Assembly: GCA_937887565.1 (NCBI GenBank)
Contig: CALABS010000067.1
Location: 1-55,394 of the forward strand
Length of the DNA: 55,394 nucleotides
Source of the DNA: an uncultured Rhodospirillaceae bacterium
GTDB taxonomy: Bacteria; Pseudomonadota; Alphaproteobacteria; Rhodospirillales; Magnetospirillaceae
Direction of reading: 5' to 3'
A model generated the notes under the pieces. That model saw only the letters and a list, made by a program, of their open reading frames with translations. It searched no databases and was not told where the DNA came from. This document shows, in pieces, positions 16,100 through 23,175 of this stretch. The position numbers were made by a program, and so were the translations under genes. Position 1 is the first letter of the stretch; each line of letters opens with the position of its first letter.

Positions 16100-16534
16100 C
16101 TACTCCACCACCATCTCGGTCCCCACCCCCAACGCCGCAGCGGCTTCGGCGAGGCGGCGGTCAAGGGTGCACAGGCGGGCGCCGTGGTCGCGGGCCAGGG
16201 CCAGGTGGAGGGCGTCACCCGCCCTCAGGCCCAGCGCATACTGGTCGGCGAAGTGGGCGGCGGTGCGGAACGCGGCTGTGGTCACCGGAAGCAGGACGAA
16301 GCTCTCCTCCAGCAGCCGGGTAAACAGGGCCAGGGCGGCGGCACGGTGCCCGGCGCCCAATTGGCCGGTGCGGAGCTTGATGGACAGCGCCGATGAGAAC
16401 TCGGTCACCACCCAGTCGCTGACCAGCAAGGTGGCGGGGTCCTGGGCCGCCAGCCAATCCTGTACCCGCGCCGTGGCCGCTTCGTTGGTCAGCGCCGCCA
16501 CCAGCAGCGACGTGTCCAGGTATCGCCGGGTCAA
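16100..16534 (-). CDS. PIN-domain toxin (VapC-like RNase)
   Basis: A 144-residue PIN-fold protein, presumed ribonuclease toxin of a type II toxin-antitoxin pair. Acidic residues expected in the metal site are present: D7 in RYLDTSLLVAAL, E45 in VVTEFSSAL, D107 in LRAGDALHLALA and D in LCTLDRRLAEAA. Its ATG overlaps the antitoxin stop codon, so the two are translationally coupled with the antitoxin first, as in vapBC operons. Target RNA is unknown. It sits directly behind tRNA-Ala, a common integration neighbourhood. Confidence 0.9.
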   Translation of the reverse strand: MTRRYLDTSLLVAALTNEAATARVQDWLAAQDPATLLVSDWVVTEFSSALSIKLRTGQLGAGHRAAALALFTRLLEESFVLLPVTTAAFRTAAHFADQYALGLRAGDALHLALARDHGARLCTLDRRLAEAAAALGVGTEMVVE

Positions 16535-16773
16535 TACCGGCTCTCGTCACGCAGGCCGCGCAGGAAGTCTGCGGCGGAGACCTCCTGCCGGGGCTGCGTC
16601 TCGGTCAGCGCCCGCAGTTCGGCCAGCGCCACCGGCCGACGCGGCGGCTCGGCCCGCGTCAGCGTCGCCACCGGCTTGCCGCGGCGGGTGATGGAGACGG
16701 CCTCGCCGGCCTCGGCGCGCGTCACCAGTTCGCTGAGATGGGCCTTGGCATCCGCCAGGGGAACCGACGTCAC
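16531..16773 (-). CDS. Phd/YefM-type antitoxin
   Basis: An 80-residue protein beginning VTSVPLADAKAHLSELVTRA, followed by EAGEAVSITRRGKPVATL. This is the Phd/YefM DNA-binding fold, with a charged C-terminal segment (SAADFLRGLRDESRY) that would wrap the PIN toxin. I chose the GTG at 16773 because AGGAGG precedes it at a good distance and because it matches the family N-terminus. Further upstream codons in the same frame cross the operator. It should bind its own promoter at the palindrome 16784-16801. Confidence 0.85.
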   Translation of the reverse strand: MTSVPLADAKAHLSELVTRAEAGEAVSITRRGKPVATLTRAEPPRRPVALAELRALTETQPRQEVSAADFLRGLRDESRY

Positions 16774-16783
16774 CTTTGCCTCC

Positions 16784-16801
16784 TGACCAATTTGTTGGTC
16801 A
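16784..16801. promoter_or_regulatory. Palindromic operator of the TA operon
   Basis: TGACCAA and TTGGTCA are perfect 7-bp arms around TTTG. On the minus strand a TATATC -10-like box lies directly upstream and the AGGAGG ribosome site directly downstream. Binding here would therefore block both the promoter start and translation, consistent with autoregulation by the antitoxin. Confidence 0.6.
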
Positions 16802-16904
16802 GATATAGCATCTCGGCCGGCAGGCGGCAACGTCACCCCAACCACGTTGACTCCGCCGCGTCCGCGCGGGATACACACATGCCTGTGCCGACCGCGAGGA
16901 CGCG

Positions 16905-17327
16905 ATGAACTGGACCGACTATTTCATGGGCTTCGCCCGCCATGCCGCCTCCAAGTCCAAGGACCCCAGCACGCAGGTGGGGGCGGTGGTGATCGGGCCC
17001 GACGGCGAGATCCGGGCCACCGGCTACAACGGCCTGCCCAGGGGCGTCGCCGACCTCCCCGAGCGCATGGAACGGCCGGCCAAGTATCTGTGGACCTCGC
17101 ACGCCGAGGAAAATCTGGTCGCCCACGCGGCGCGGGTGGGGGTGTCGCTCAAGGGCTGCACGGTCTACGTCACCCATTTCCCGTGCTCGCGCTGCGCCCG
17201 TTCGCTGATCCAGGCCGGCATCACCGGGGTGGTGGTGGACCGCGGCACCACCTCGATGCCCTGCGAGGAGTTCGAGGTGGCCGAGCAGATGTTCGCCGAG
17301 GCCGGGGTGACCATCAAAAGACTATAG
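16905..17327 (+). CDS. dCMP/cytidine deaminase family protein (dCMP deaminase)
   Basis: A 140-residue zinc deaminase, probably dCMP to dUMP. It has the zinc motifs SHAEENLVAHAAR (HAE) and THFPCSRCARSLIQAGI (PCxxC), plus DPSTQVGAVV and a TGYNGLPRG loop that contacts the substrate base, as in deoxycytidylate deaminases. Nothing visible shows an allosteric dCTP site. It starts a plus-strand group that includes a HAD phosphatase and a uracil-DNA glycosylase. Confidence 0.88.
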   Translation: MNWTDYFMGFARHAASKSKDPSTQVGAVVIGPDGEIRATGYNGLPRGVADLPERMERPAKYLWTSHAEENLVAHAARVGVSLKGCTVYVTHFPCSRCARSLIQAGITGVVVDRGTTSMPCEEFEVAEQMFAEAGVTIKRL

Positions 17328-17425
17328 ATTCCATAGCCCTCCTCTCCGGTGGGGCTCGGGCGGTGGCGGCGTCCCACCCCGGCGGGGCGTGGTACGGCCA
17401 CGCCGGCCTCGGCTAGGATGGCGGC

Positions 17426-18136
17426 ATGACGACCAAGCTCACCGCCCTCATCTTCGACGTCGACGGCACCCTGGCCGAGACCGAGGAAGCCCACCGCGCG
17501 GCCTTCAACCAGGCCTTCGCCGATTTCGGCCTGCCCTGGCGCTGGGACCAGCCGCTCTATCGCGAGCTGCTGCGCACCTCGGGCGGCAAGGAGCGCATCC
17601 GCGCCTTCGCCGCCCAATACGATCCCGTCCGCATGGATGTGGGCTTCGACGACCTGGTGGCGGCGCTGCACCGCCACAAGACCACCCTCTACACCGCCGA
17701 CGTGGCCCGGGGGGCGGTGCCGTTCCGGCCCGGCATCCTGCGCACCATCCATGACGCCCGCGCCGGCGGCCTGAGGCTGGCCATCGCCACCACCACCTCG
17801 CGGGCCAACGTGATCGCGCTCCTGGACGGCGCCACCGGCGGCGAGGGCCACGCATGGTTCGAGGTCGTCGCCTGCGCCGAGGACGCGCCGGTCAAGAAGC
17901 CCGACCCCCAGGTCTACGATTTCGTGCTGGCGGCCATGGGCCTGGCCCCGGCCGCGTGCCTGGCGCTGGAGGATTCCAGGAACGGGGTCGGCGCCGCGCG
18001 GGCCGCCGGCATTCCGGTGGTGGTGACCGAAAGCGTCTACACCGAGGGCGACGACTTCGCCGGCGCGCTGGCGGTGTATCCCGACCTTTCGGGCGTTCCC
18101 TTCGAGAGGCTGGCGGCCCTACACTCGGGGGCATGA
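17426..18136 (+). CDS. HAD-superfamily phosphatase, CbbY/beta-PGM-like
   Basis: A 236-residue HAD hydrolase. The catalytic motif I FDVDGTLAETEEAHRAAFNQAF carries the nucleophile D and general acid D. Motif II is in LAIATTTSRANV, and motifs III/IV are seen as KKPDPQVYDFVL and CLALEDSRNGVGAARAAG. The cap-1 helices between about 18 and 90 resemble CbbY and beta-phosphoglucomutase relatives, whose substrates are sugar phosphates such as xylulose-1,5-bisphosphate. The exact substrate is not readable. Its stop overlaps the start of the uracil-DNA glycosylase (ATGA). Confidence 0.88.
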   Translation: MTTKLTALIFDVDGTLAETEEAHRAAFNQAFADFGLPWRWDQPLYRELLRTSGGKERIRAFAAQYDPVRMDVGFDDLVAALHRHKTTLYTADVARGAVPFRPGILRTIHDARAGGLRLAIATTTSRANVIALLDGATGGEGHAWFEVVACAEDAPVKKPDPQVYDFVLAAMGLAPAACLALEDSRNGVGAARAAGIPVVVTESVYTEGDDFAGALAVYPDLSGVPFERLAALHSGA

Positions 18137-18732
18137 GCGATTACGAGGACACCCAGGCGCGGGTGCGGGCCTGCCGCCTGTGCGAGGCGCGGCTGCCGCT
18201 GGGGCCGCGCCCCGTCTTCCGGGTGTCGCCCACCGCCCGCCTGCTGATCGTCGGCCAGGCGCCGGGAACGGCGGTGCACGAGACCGGCATTCCCTGGAAC
18301 GACCGCTCCGGCGACCGGCTGCGCGACTGGCTGGGCATGGACCGCGAACGGTTCTACGACGCCGCGCGCATCGCCATCGTCCCCACCGGCCTGTGCTATC
18401 CGGGGCGCGCCCCCGGCGGCGGCGACCTGCCGCCGCGCCCCGAATGCGCGCCGCTGTGGCATCCGGTGCTGCTGTCGCTGCTGCCCGAGGTGCGACTGAC
18501 GCTGCTGGTGGGGTCCTATGCCCAGGCTTACTATCTGGGAAGCCGCCGCAAGGCGACCGTGACCGCGACGGTGCGCGCTTATGCGGACACCCTGCCGGAG
18601 GTCCTGCCGCTGCCCCATCCCAGTTGGCGCACCACCGCCTGGCAGCGGCGGAATCCGTGGTTCGCGGCCGAGCTTCTGCCGGTGCTGCGCGATAGCGTGG
18701 AAAAAGTGTTGTCGTCCAAAGGCTTGCCTTGA
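18133..18732 (+). CDS. Uracil-DNA glycosylase, family 4-like Fe-S
   Basis: A 199-residue glycosylase of COG1573 type that removes uracil from DNA. Four cysteines suited to a 4Fe-4S cluster are present at about 14, 17, 88 and 105. The motif IVGQAPGTAVHETGIPWNDR holds the active-site loop, and PLPHPSWRTTAWQ is the C-terminal catalytic motif. Its ATG overlaps the HAD gene's stop, indicating co-expression. With a dCMP deaminase upstream, the neighbourhood concerns dUMP or uracil handling. Confidence 0.88.
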   Translation: MSDYEDTQARVRACRLCEARLPLGPRPVFRVSPTARLLIVGQAPGTAVHETGIPWNDRSGDRLRDWLGMDRERFYDAARIAIVPTGLCYPGRAPGGGDLPPRPECAPLWHPVLLSLLPEVRLTLLVGSYAQAYYLGSRRKATVTATVRAYADTLPEVLPLPHPSWRTTAWQRRNPWFAAELLPVLRDSVEKVLSSKGLP

Positions 18733-18795
18733 CTCTCGGCGGCCGCTTGGGCAGTCTGGCGACTCCTGTTGTCTCCTGTTTCGGAATCGTGGCAG

Positions 18796-19080
18796 ATGAC
18801 CAAGTCGGAGCTGATCGCCCGCCTGGCGGAAAAGAACCCGCACCTTTACCAGCGTGACGTCGAACGCATCGTCACCACCATCTTCGACGAGATCGCCAAC
18901 GCGCTCGCCCGCGGCGACCGGGTCGAGTTGCGCGGCTTCGGGGCCTTCTCGGTCAAGGAACGCGACGCCCGCCAGGGCCGCAACCCCCGCACCGGCGAGG
19001 CGGTGGACGTCCAAGGCAAGGTGATTCCGTTCTTCAAGACCGGCAAGCAGCTGCGCGAGCGGCTGAACGCCGAGGGTTGA
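18796..19080 (+). CDS. ihfB: Integration host factor subunit beta
   Basis: A 94-residue HU/IHF-fold nucleoid protein. It starts MTKSELIARLAEKNPHLYQR, and includes the beta-arm segment RVELRGFGAFSVKERDARQG and the DNA-minor-groove GRNPRTGEAVDVQGKVIPFF, which distinguishes IhfB from HU. It bends DNA at specific sites with IhfA, whose gene is not in the window. The ATG at 18796 matches the family start. It is followed after 1 nt by the LapA-like gene, an order seen in many alphaproteobacteria. Confidence 0.95.
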   Translation: MTKSELIARLAEKNPHLYQRDVERIVTTIFDEIANALARGDRVELRGFGAFSVKERDARQGRNPRTGEAVDVQGKVIPFFKTGKQLRERLNAEG

Positions 19081-19081
19081 G

Positions 19082-19435
19082 ATGGCGCGCCTCGTCGCCT
19101 GGCTGATCGGGGTGCCGCTGGCGGTGCTGGCGGCGGTGTTCGCCGTCGCCAACCGCCACGACGTGCGCCTGGAGCTGTGGCCGTTCCCGTGGTCGTTGGA
19201 CCTGCCGGTGTATCTGGCGGTGTTGGGGCCGCTGGTCGCCGGCCTGCTGGCGGGCCTGCTGCTCGCCGGCCTGTCGGGGCTGAGGACCCGTGCCCGCGTC
19301 TCGGCCGAGCGCCGCCGCGCCGAATCGCTGCAACGTCAGCTTGATACCGCGCTCAAGGACGCCGAAAAGGCCCGCGCCGAGGCGGAAACCGCCAAGGCCC
19401 TGCCCAAGCCGGCGGCGCCGGACCAGGCGGCCTGA
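19082..19435 (+). CDS. LapA/LapB-family assembly-type membrane protein (DUF1049)
   Basis: A 117-residue inner-membrane protein with two membrane spans near the N-terminus (ARLVAWLIGVPLAVLAAVFA and LPVYLAVLGPLVAGLLAGLL) joined by an N-R-HDVRLELWPFPW loop. A charged coiled-coil follows (residues 65-105), ending in a Pro/Ala tail. The NR..V.LELWP pattern is typical of lipopolysaccharide assembly protein A-domain (DUF1049) proteins. It lies between ihfB and pyrF, the usual location, and may act at the inner membrane in envelope biogenesis. Confidence 0.8.
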   Translation: MARLVAWLIGVPLAVLAAVFAVANRHDVRLELWPFPWSLDLPVYLAVLGPLVAGLLAGLLLAGLSGLRTRARVSAERRRAESLQRQLDTALKDAEKARAEAETAKALPKPAAPDQAA

Positions 19436-19476
19436 CCGGTTCCTCTTTTCCAGGACCCTCCATTCCAGGACCCTCC

Positions 19477-20169
19477 ATGTCCAATCCCGTCTACGTCGCC
19501 CTCGACACCACCGACGCGGCCAAGGCCGCGCTGCTCGCCGGCCGCCTGCGCGGCCTGGTCGGCGGCGTCAAGCTGGGGCTCGAATTCCATACCGCCAACG
19601 GCCCGGCGGCGGTGTCGGCCGTCGCCGATGTCGGCCTGCCGGTGTTCCTGGACCTCAAGCTGCACGACATCCCCAACACGGTGGCCGGCGGCATGAGGGG
19701 GGTGGCGCGGCTGCGGCCGGCGCTGACCACCATCCACGCCTCGGGCGGGTCCGCCATGATGACCGCCGCCGTCGCGGCGGTTCGCGAGCATTCCCCCGAC
19801 ACCAAGGTGCTGGCGGTGACCATCCTGACCAGCATCGACCAGCAGGCCATGGCCGATATCGGCTATGCCGGCTCGGTGCTGGACCAGGTCAAGCGGCTGG
19901 CGGCGCTGGCCCAGGCGGCCGGAGTCGACGGGCTGGTGTGCTCGCCGCTGGAGGTGGAGGCGGTGCGTGCCCTGGTCGGTCCCGGCATGACCCTGGTGGT
20001 GCCCGGCATCCGTCCCGCCTGGGCCGAGGCCGGCGACCAGAAGCGGGTGATGACCCCCAAGGAGGCGTTGGCGCGCGGGGCCGACGTCCTGGTCATCGGC
20101 CGCCCCATCACCGCCGCCGCCGATCCCGCCGAGGCGGCGCGCCGGATCGCCGCGGAACTGGCGCCATGA
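19477..20169 (+). CDS. pyrF: Orotidine 5'-phosphate decarboxylase
   Basis: A 230-residue TIM-barrel decarboxylase that converts OMP to UMP. The catalytic Lys/Asp tetrad lies in VALDTTDAAKA and LDLKLHDIPNTVAGGM. The phosphate grip is in VPGIRP...DQKRVMTPKEAL and VIGRPITAAADPAEAARRIA. It is of the bacterial short (subfamily 1) type. Its stop overlaps the trpF start, so pyrimidine and tryptophan genes are coupled here. Confidence 0.96.
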   Translation: MSNPVYVALDTTDAAKAALLAGRLRGLVGGVKLGLEFHTANGPAAVSAVADVGLPVFLDLKLHDIPNTVAGGMRGVARLRPALTTIHASGGSAMMTAAVAAVREHSPDTKVLAVTILTSIDQQAMADIGYAGSVLDQVKRLAALAQAAGVDGLVCSPLEVEAVRALVGPGMTLVVPGIRPAWAEAGDQKRVMTPKEALARGADVLVIGRPITAAADPAEAARRIAAELAP

Positions 20170-20798
20170 CCGTCGAGGTCAAGATCTGCGGCATCACCAC
20201 CGACGAAGCCATGCAGGCGGCCATCGACGCCGGCGCCGATTACGTGGGCTTGGTGTTCTTCGCCAAAAGTCCCCGCTTCGTCACCGCCGAACAGGCCGCC
20301 GACCTGACCCAGCTGGTGGAGGTCCGCAAGGTGGGGCTGTTCGTCGATCCCGACGACACCCTGCTGGACGAGGTGGTCTCGCATGTGCGCCTCGACCTGC
20401 TGCAGTTCCACGGCAGCGAGACGCCCGAGCGGCTGGAGCGAATCCGGCTGGAATACGGATTGCCGGTAATGAAGGTGGTGCCGGTCTCCGCCGCCGCCGA
20501 CCTCGCCGCCGCCGAGCCGTTCCTGCCGGTGGTCGACCGTCTGCTGTTCGACGCCAAGCCGCCCAAGGGCTCGGAGCTGCCCGGCGGCAACGCGGTGAGT
20601 TTCGACTGGACCATCCTGGCCGGCTACAAGTCGAAGCTGCCGTGGATGCTGGCCGGCGGCCTGACCCCGGCCAATGTCGCCGAGGCCATCCGGATCACCG
20701 GCGCCAAGGCCGTGGATGTGTCGTCGGGGGTGGAAAGCGCACCCGGCGTCAAGGACCCCGACCTCATCCGCGCCTTCGTCAGGGCAGCCAAGGCCTGA
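20166..20798 (+). CDS. trpF: Phosphoribosylanthranilate isomerase
   Basis: A 210-residue TIM-barrel isomerase of tryptophan synthesis. It begins VKICGITTDEAMQAAIDAGA with the catalytic Cys, continues with ADYVGLVFFAKSPRFV, LDLLQFHGSETPERL and the catalytic-Asp region LLFDAKPPKGSELPGG, and ends with MLAGGLTPANVAEAI and VDVSSGVESAPGVKD. The ATG at 20166 overlaps the pyrF stop. The trpB-trpA genes that often follow are not present. Confidence 0.96.
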   Translation: MTVEVKICGITTDEAMQAAIDAGADYVGLVFFAKSPRFVTAEQAADLTQLVEVRKVGLFVDPDDTLLDEVVSHVRLDLLQFHGSETPERLERIRLEYGLPVMKVVPVSAAADLAAAEPFLPVVDRLLFDAKPPKGSELPGGNAVSFDWTILAGYKSKLPWMLAGGLTPANVAEAIRITGAKAVDVSSGVESAPGVKDPDLIRAFVRAAKA

Positions 20799-20814
20799 AC
20801 CCGGGTGCCCCGCG

Positions 20815-22440
20815 TCAGGGGGAGTCGACCTTGCGCAGCACCACCACCAGGCCGGGGACGTCCTGGCCGGCCTCGCGCCGCGCCGCCGCCTCTTCGATCA
20901 ATTGAACGTCGAACCCGGCCGTTTCCGCCGTCTCGGTCACGTAGCGCGGGGCGTGGGCATAGCGGTTCTTGGCGCCCAGGACATAGGTTTCGGCCATGTC
21001 GCAGCGTTCGACGGTGAAGGCGAAGCGGCCGCCGGATCGAAGCGCGTCGCGGGCCGCCCCGAACACCGGCTCCAGGTCGCCCACATAGACGAGAACGTCG
21101 GCGGCCACCACCAAGTCATAGCGACAGGGACGCTCCGCCAGCACCTGGGTCAGCTCGCCCACCGCCAGATCGTCGTAGATGGCGCGCTGGGCGGCCTTGG
21201 CGACCATGGCCGGCGACAGGTCCACTCCGTCCAGGCGGGCGGCGCGCGCCTTGAGCATCTCGCCGACCAGTCCGGTTCCGCAGCCGATGTCCAGGATGTC
21301 GAGCGGCGGGACATCACCCATCAGCCGGTCCAGGGCGTCGGCGACCAATGCCGGCCCCTTGTAGTCGAGCCTGTCCACCAGCGACTCGTCGAAGCTATCG
21401 GCGTAGTCGTCGAACAGTTGCCGCACATAGGCTTCGGGGGCCTTGTCCGGCGGAGCGGCGCCGCCGGCCTGGGCCAGCCCGAGCGAGGCGCCGTGGCGGT
21501 CCTGGGGATCGAGCTCCAGGCAGCGGCGATACCCGGCGGCGGCGCGGTCGCCATCGCCGGCCAGCCGGCGCATCTCGGCGAGGCAGTAATGGGCGTGCAC
21601 CGATCTCGGGTCGGCGGCGACGGCGCGCTCGAAGGCGGCGGCGGCGCCCTCCATGTGTCCCTGGGCCTGCCTCGCCAGGCCGAGCTCGATCCAGGCGTCG
21701 GCATTGCGGCCATCGACCCGGGTGGCCCGCTCGGCCTGGGACCGGGCCTCGTCCAATCGCCCCAACAGACGCAGCGCCGAGGCCAGGTTGGCGCGAAAGG
21801 AGGCGTTGGCGGGCTTCAGCTCGACCGCGCCGGCCAGGATGGTCGCGGCGTCGTCCAGTCGCCCCAATTCCTGCAGCACCACGCCGAGATTGTTCAGCGC
21901 CGCCGGCCAGTCGGGGCGCAGTTCCAGGGCGTGACGCAAGGCCTCGGCCGCCTCGGTCGGCCGCTCGGCCTGGTGCAGCAGGGCGCCGAGGGTGTTCCAG
22001 GCCTCGGCGTGGCGCGGATGGGCGGCGACGGCGCGGTGGGCGTGCGCGACGGCCTCGTCCAGCCGCCCCTGGCGGCCCAGAAGGTCGGCCAGGCGGGCAT
22101 GGGCCTCGGCGTGGTTGGCGTCGATGGACAACACGGTGCGGTAGTGCAGGGTCGCCTCGGCGATCTTGCCGTCCAGTTCCAGGGCCTTGCCCATGGTGAC
22201 GTGCAGGACCGGCTGGCCGGGGGTGATGGCGATGGCGCGGGCGAGGTGGTCGACGGCGCGGCGGGCATGGCCCTGGTCGATGGCCAGCAGGCCCATCAGG
22301 TAATGGGCGCCGCCGAAATCCGGTTTCGCCTCGACCAGTTGCCGGGCCAGCCGGCGCGCCTCGGCCGGCCGCCCCTCCTCATAGGCCCGCATGGCCTCGG
22401 CGAAGACCTGCCCGATGTTGAAGACCCGTTGCGCGCGCAT
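20815..22440 (-). CDS. TPR-repeat protein fused to a SAM-dependent methyltransferase
   Basis: A 541-residue two-part protein. Residues about 1-310 are a run of eight or more TPR units (e.g. AWNTLGALLHQAERPTEAAE, ALRHALELRPDWPAALNNLG). The C-terminal 220 residues are a class I methyltransferase with motif I LDILDIGCGTGLVGEML, the acidic LDGVDLSPAMVAKA and VVAADVLVYVGDLEPVF. This architecture resembles TPR-linked methyltransferases of uncharacterised target. The TPR part probably binds a protein substrate or partner. No signal peptide is present. Confidence 0.88.
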   Translation of the reverse strand: MRAQRVFNIGQVFAEAMRAYEEGRPAEARRLARQLVEAKPDFGGAHYLMGLLAIDQGHARRAVDHLARAIAITPGQPVLHVTMGKALELDGKIAEATLHYRTVLSIDANHAEAHARLADLLGRQGRLDEAVAHAHRAVAAHPRHAEAWNTLGALLHQAERPTEAAEALRHALELRPDWPAALNNLGVVLQELGRLDDAATILAGAVELKPANASFRANLASALRLLGRLDEARSQAERATRVDGRNADAWIELGLARQAQGHMEGAAAAFERAVAADPRSVHAHYCLAEMRRLAGDGDRAAAGYRRCLELDPQDRHGASLGLAQAGGAAPPDKAPEAYVRQLFDDYADSFDESLVDRLDYKGPALVADALDRLMGDVPPLDILDIGCGTGLVGEMLKARAARLDGVDLSPAMVAKAAQRAIYDDLAVGELTQVLAERPCRYDLVVAADVLVYVGDLEPVFGAARDALRSGGRFAFTVERCDMAETYVLGAKNRYAHAPRYVTETAETAGFDVQLIEEAAARREAGQDVPGLVVVLRKVDSP

Positions 22441-22541
22441 GCCCGCTCCAAACGATGGGGCTCCCTTTCAAATGGGAACCCGTGACCTAATTGACCCGTA
22501 TAGACCCCTATCCGATCAACGACAACGAGGGAAGCACCCCC

Positions 22542-23120
22542 ATGGACGCCCCCCTGGAAATCCGCTTCCACAATCTCGATCCGTCCGAGGCCCTGGAGGC
22601 CGCCATCCGCGATCGGGTGGCCAAGCTGGACCGGCTCTATCCCAGGCTGACCCGCTGCCTGGTGGCGGTCGAGGCCCCCCATCGCCAGCACCGCAAGGGC
22701 AATCAGTTCGAGGTCCATGTCGACCTGTGGGTGCCCGGCGGCCATCTGGCGGTGACCAAGGAACCGCACCGCGCCGACGAGAAATATGCCAGCCCCGACG
22801 TCTACAAGGCCATGCGCGACGCCTTCGACACCGCCGAGCGGGTGCTGCTCGACTACAAGCGCCAGATCAGCGGCGACGTGAAGGTGCATGCGGACTTCTT
22901 TCACGGCCAGGTGTCGGCGGTGCATCCCGATCGCGACCACGGCTTCGTGCTGACCAACACCGGCGGCCAGTTGTATTTTCATCGCAATTCGGTGATGGAG
23001 GGCGTTCTCGAGGACCTGGCGCCCGGCCAGCCGGTCCATTACGTGGAGACGGTGGGCGACACCGGCCCGACCGCCGCCAAGGTGTGGCCGGCCGGCGACC
23101 ACCACGATTATCGGGCATGA
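22542..23120 (+). CDS. HPF/RaiA-type ribosome-binding domain fused to a cold-shock domain
   Basis: A 192-residue protein. The first 100 residues have the ribosome hibernation-factor fold (LEIRFHNLDPSEALEAAIRD and KLDRLYPRLTRCLVAVEAPH). The rest is a cold-shock-like OB domain (GQVSAVHPDRDHGFVLTNTG, GQLYFHRNSVMEG, the aromatic RNA-binding signature). It should bind ribosomes and perhaps single-stranded RNA or 16S rRNA. The ATG at 22542 is favoured by GAGGGAAG upstream and by the domain start. It is divergent from the TPR-methyltransferase and ends in a bidirectional hairpin. Confidence 0.88.
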   Translation: MDAPLEIRFHNLDPSEALEAAIRDRVAKLDRLYPRLTRCLVAVEAPHRQHRKGNQFEVHVDLWVPGGHLAVTKEPHRADEKYASPDVYKAMRDAFDTAERVLLDYKRQISGDVKVHADFFHGQVSAVHPDRDHGFVLTNTGGQLYFHRNSVMEGVLEDLAPGQPVHYVETVGDTGPTAAKVWPAGDHHDYRA

Positions 23121-23123
23121 AAA

Positions 23124-23149
23124 GGCCCTCCCCCATGAGGGGGAGGGCC
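23124..23149. terminator. Bidirectional terminator, HPF-like gene / actP
   Basis: A perfect 11-bp stem (ggccctccccc / gggggagggcc) with loop ATGA lies 3 nt after one stop codon. On the minus strand a TTTT tract follows, matching actP termination. Confidence 0.7.
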
Positions 23150-23175
23150 CTGTTGCCCGGTGCGGGCGAGCAGGA

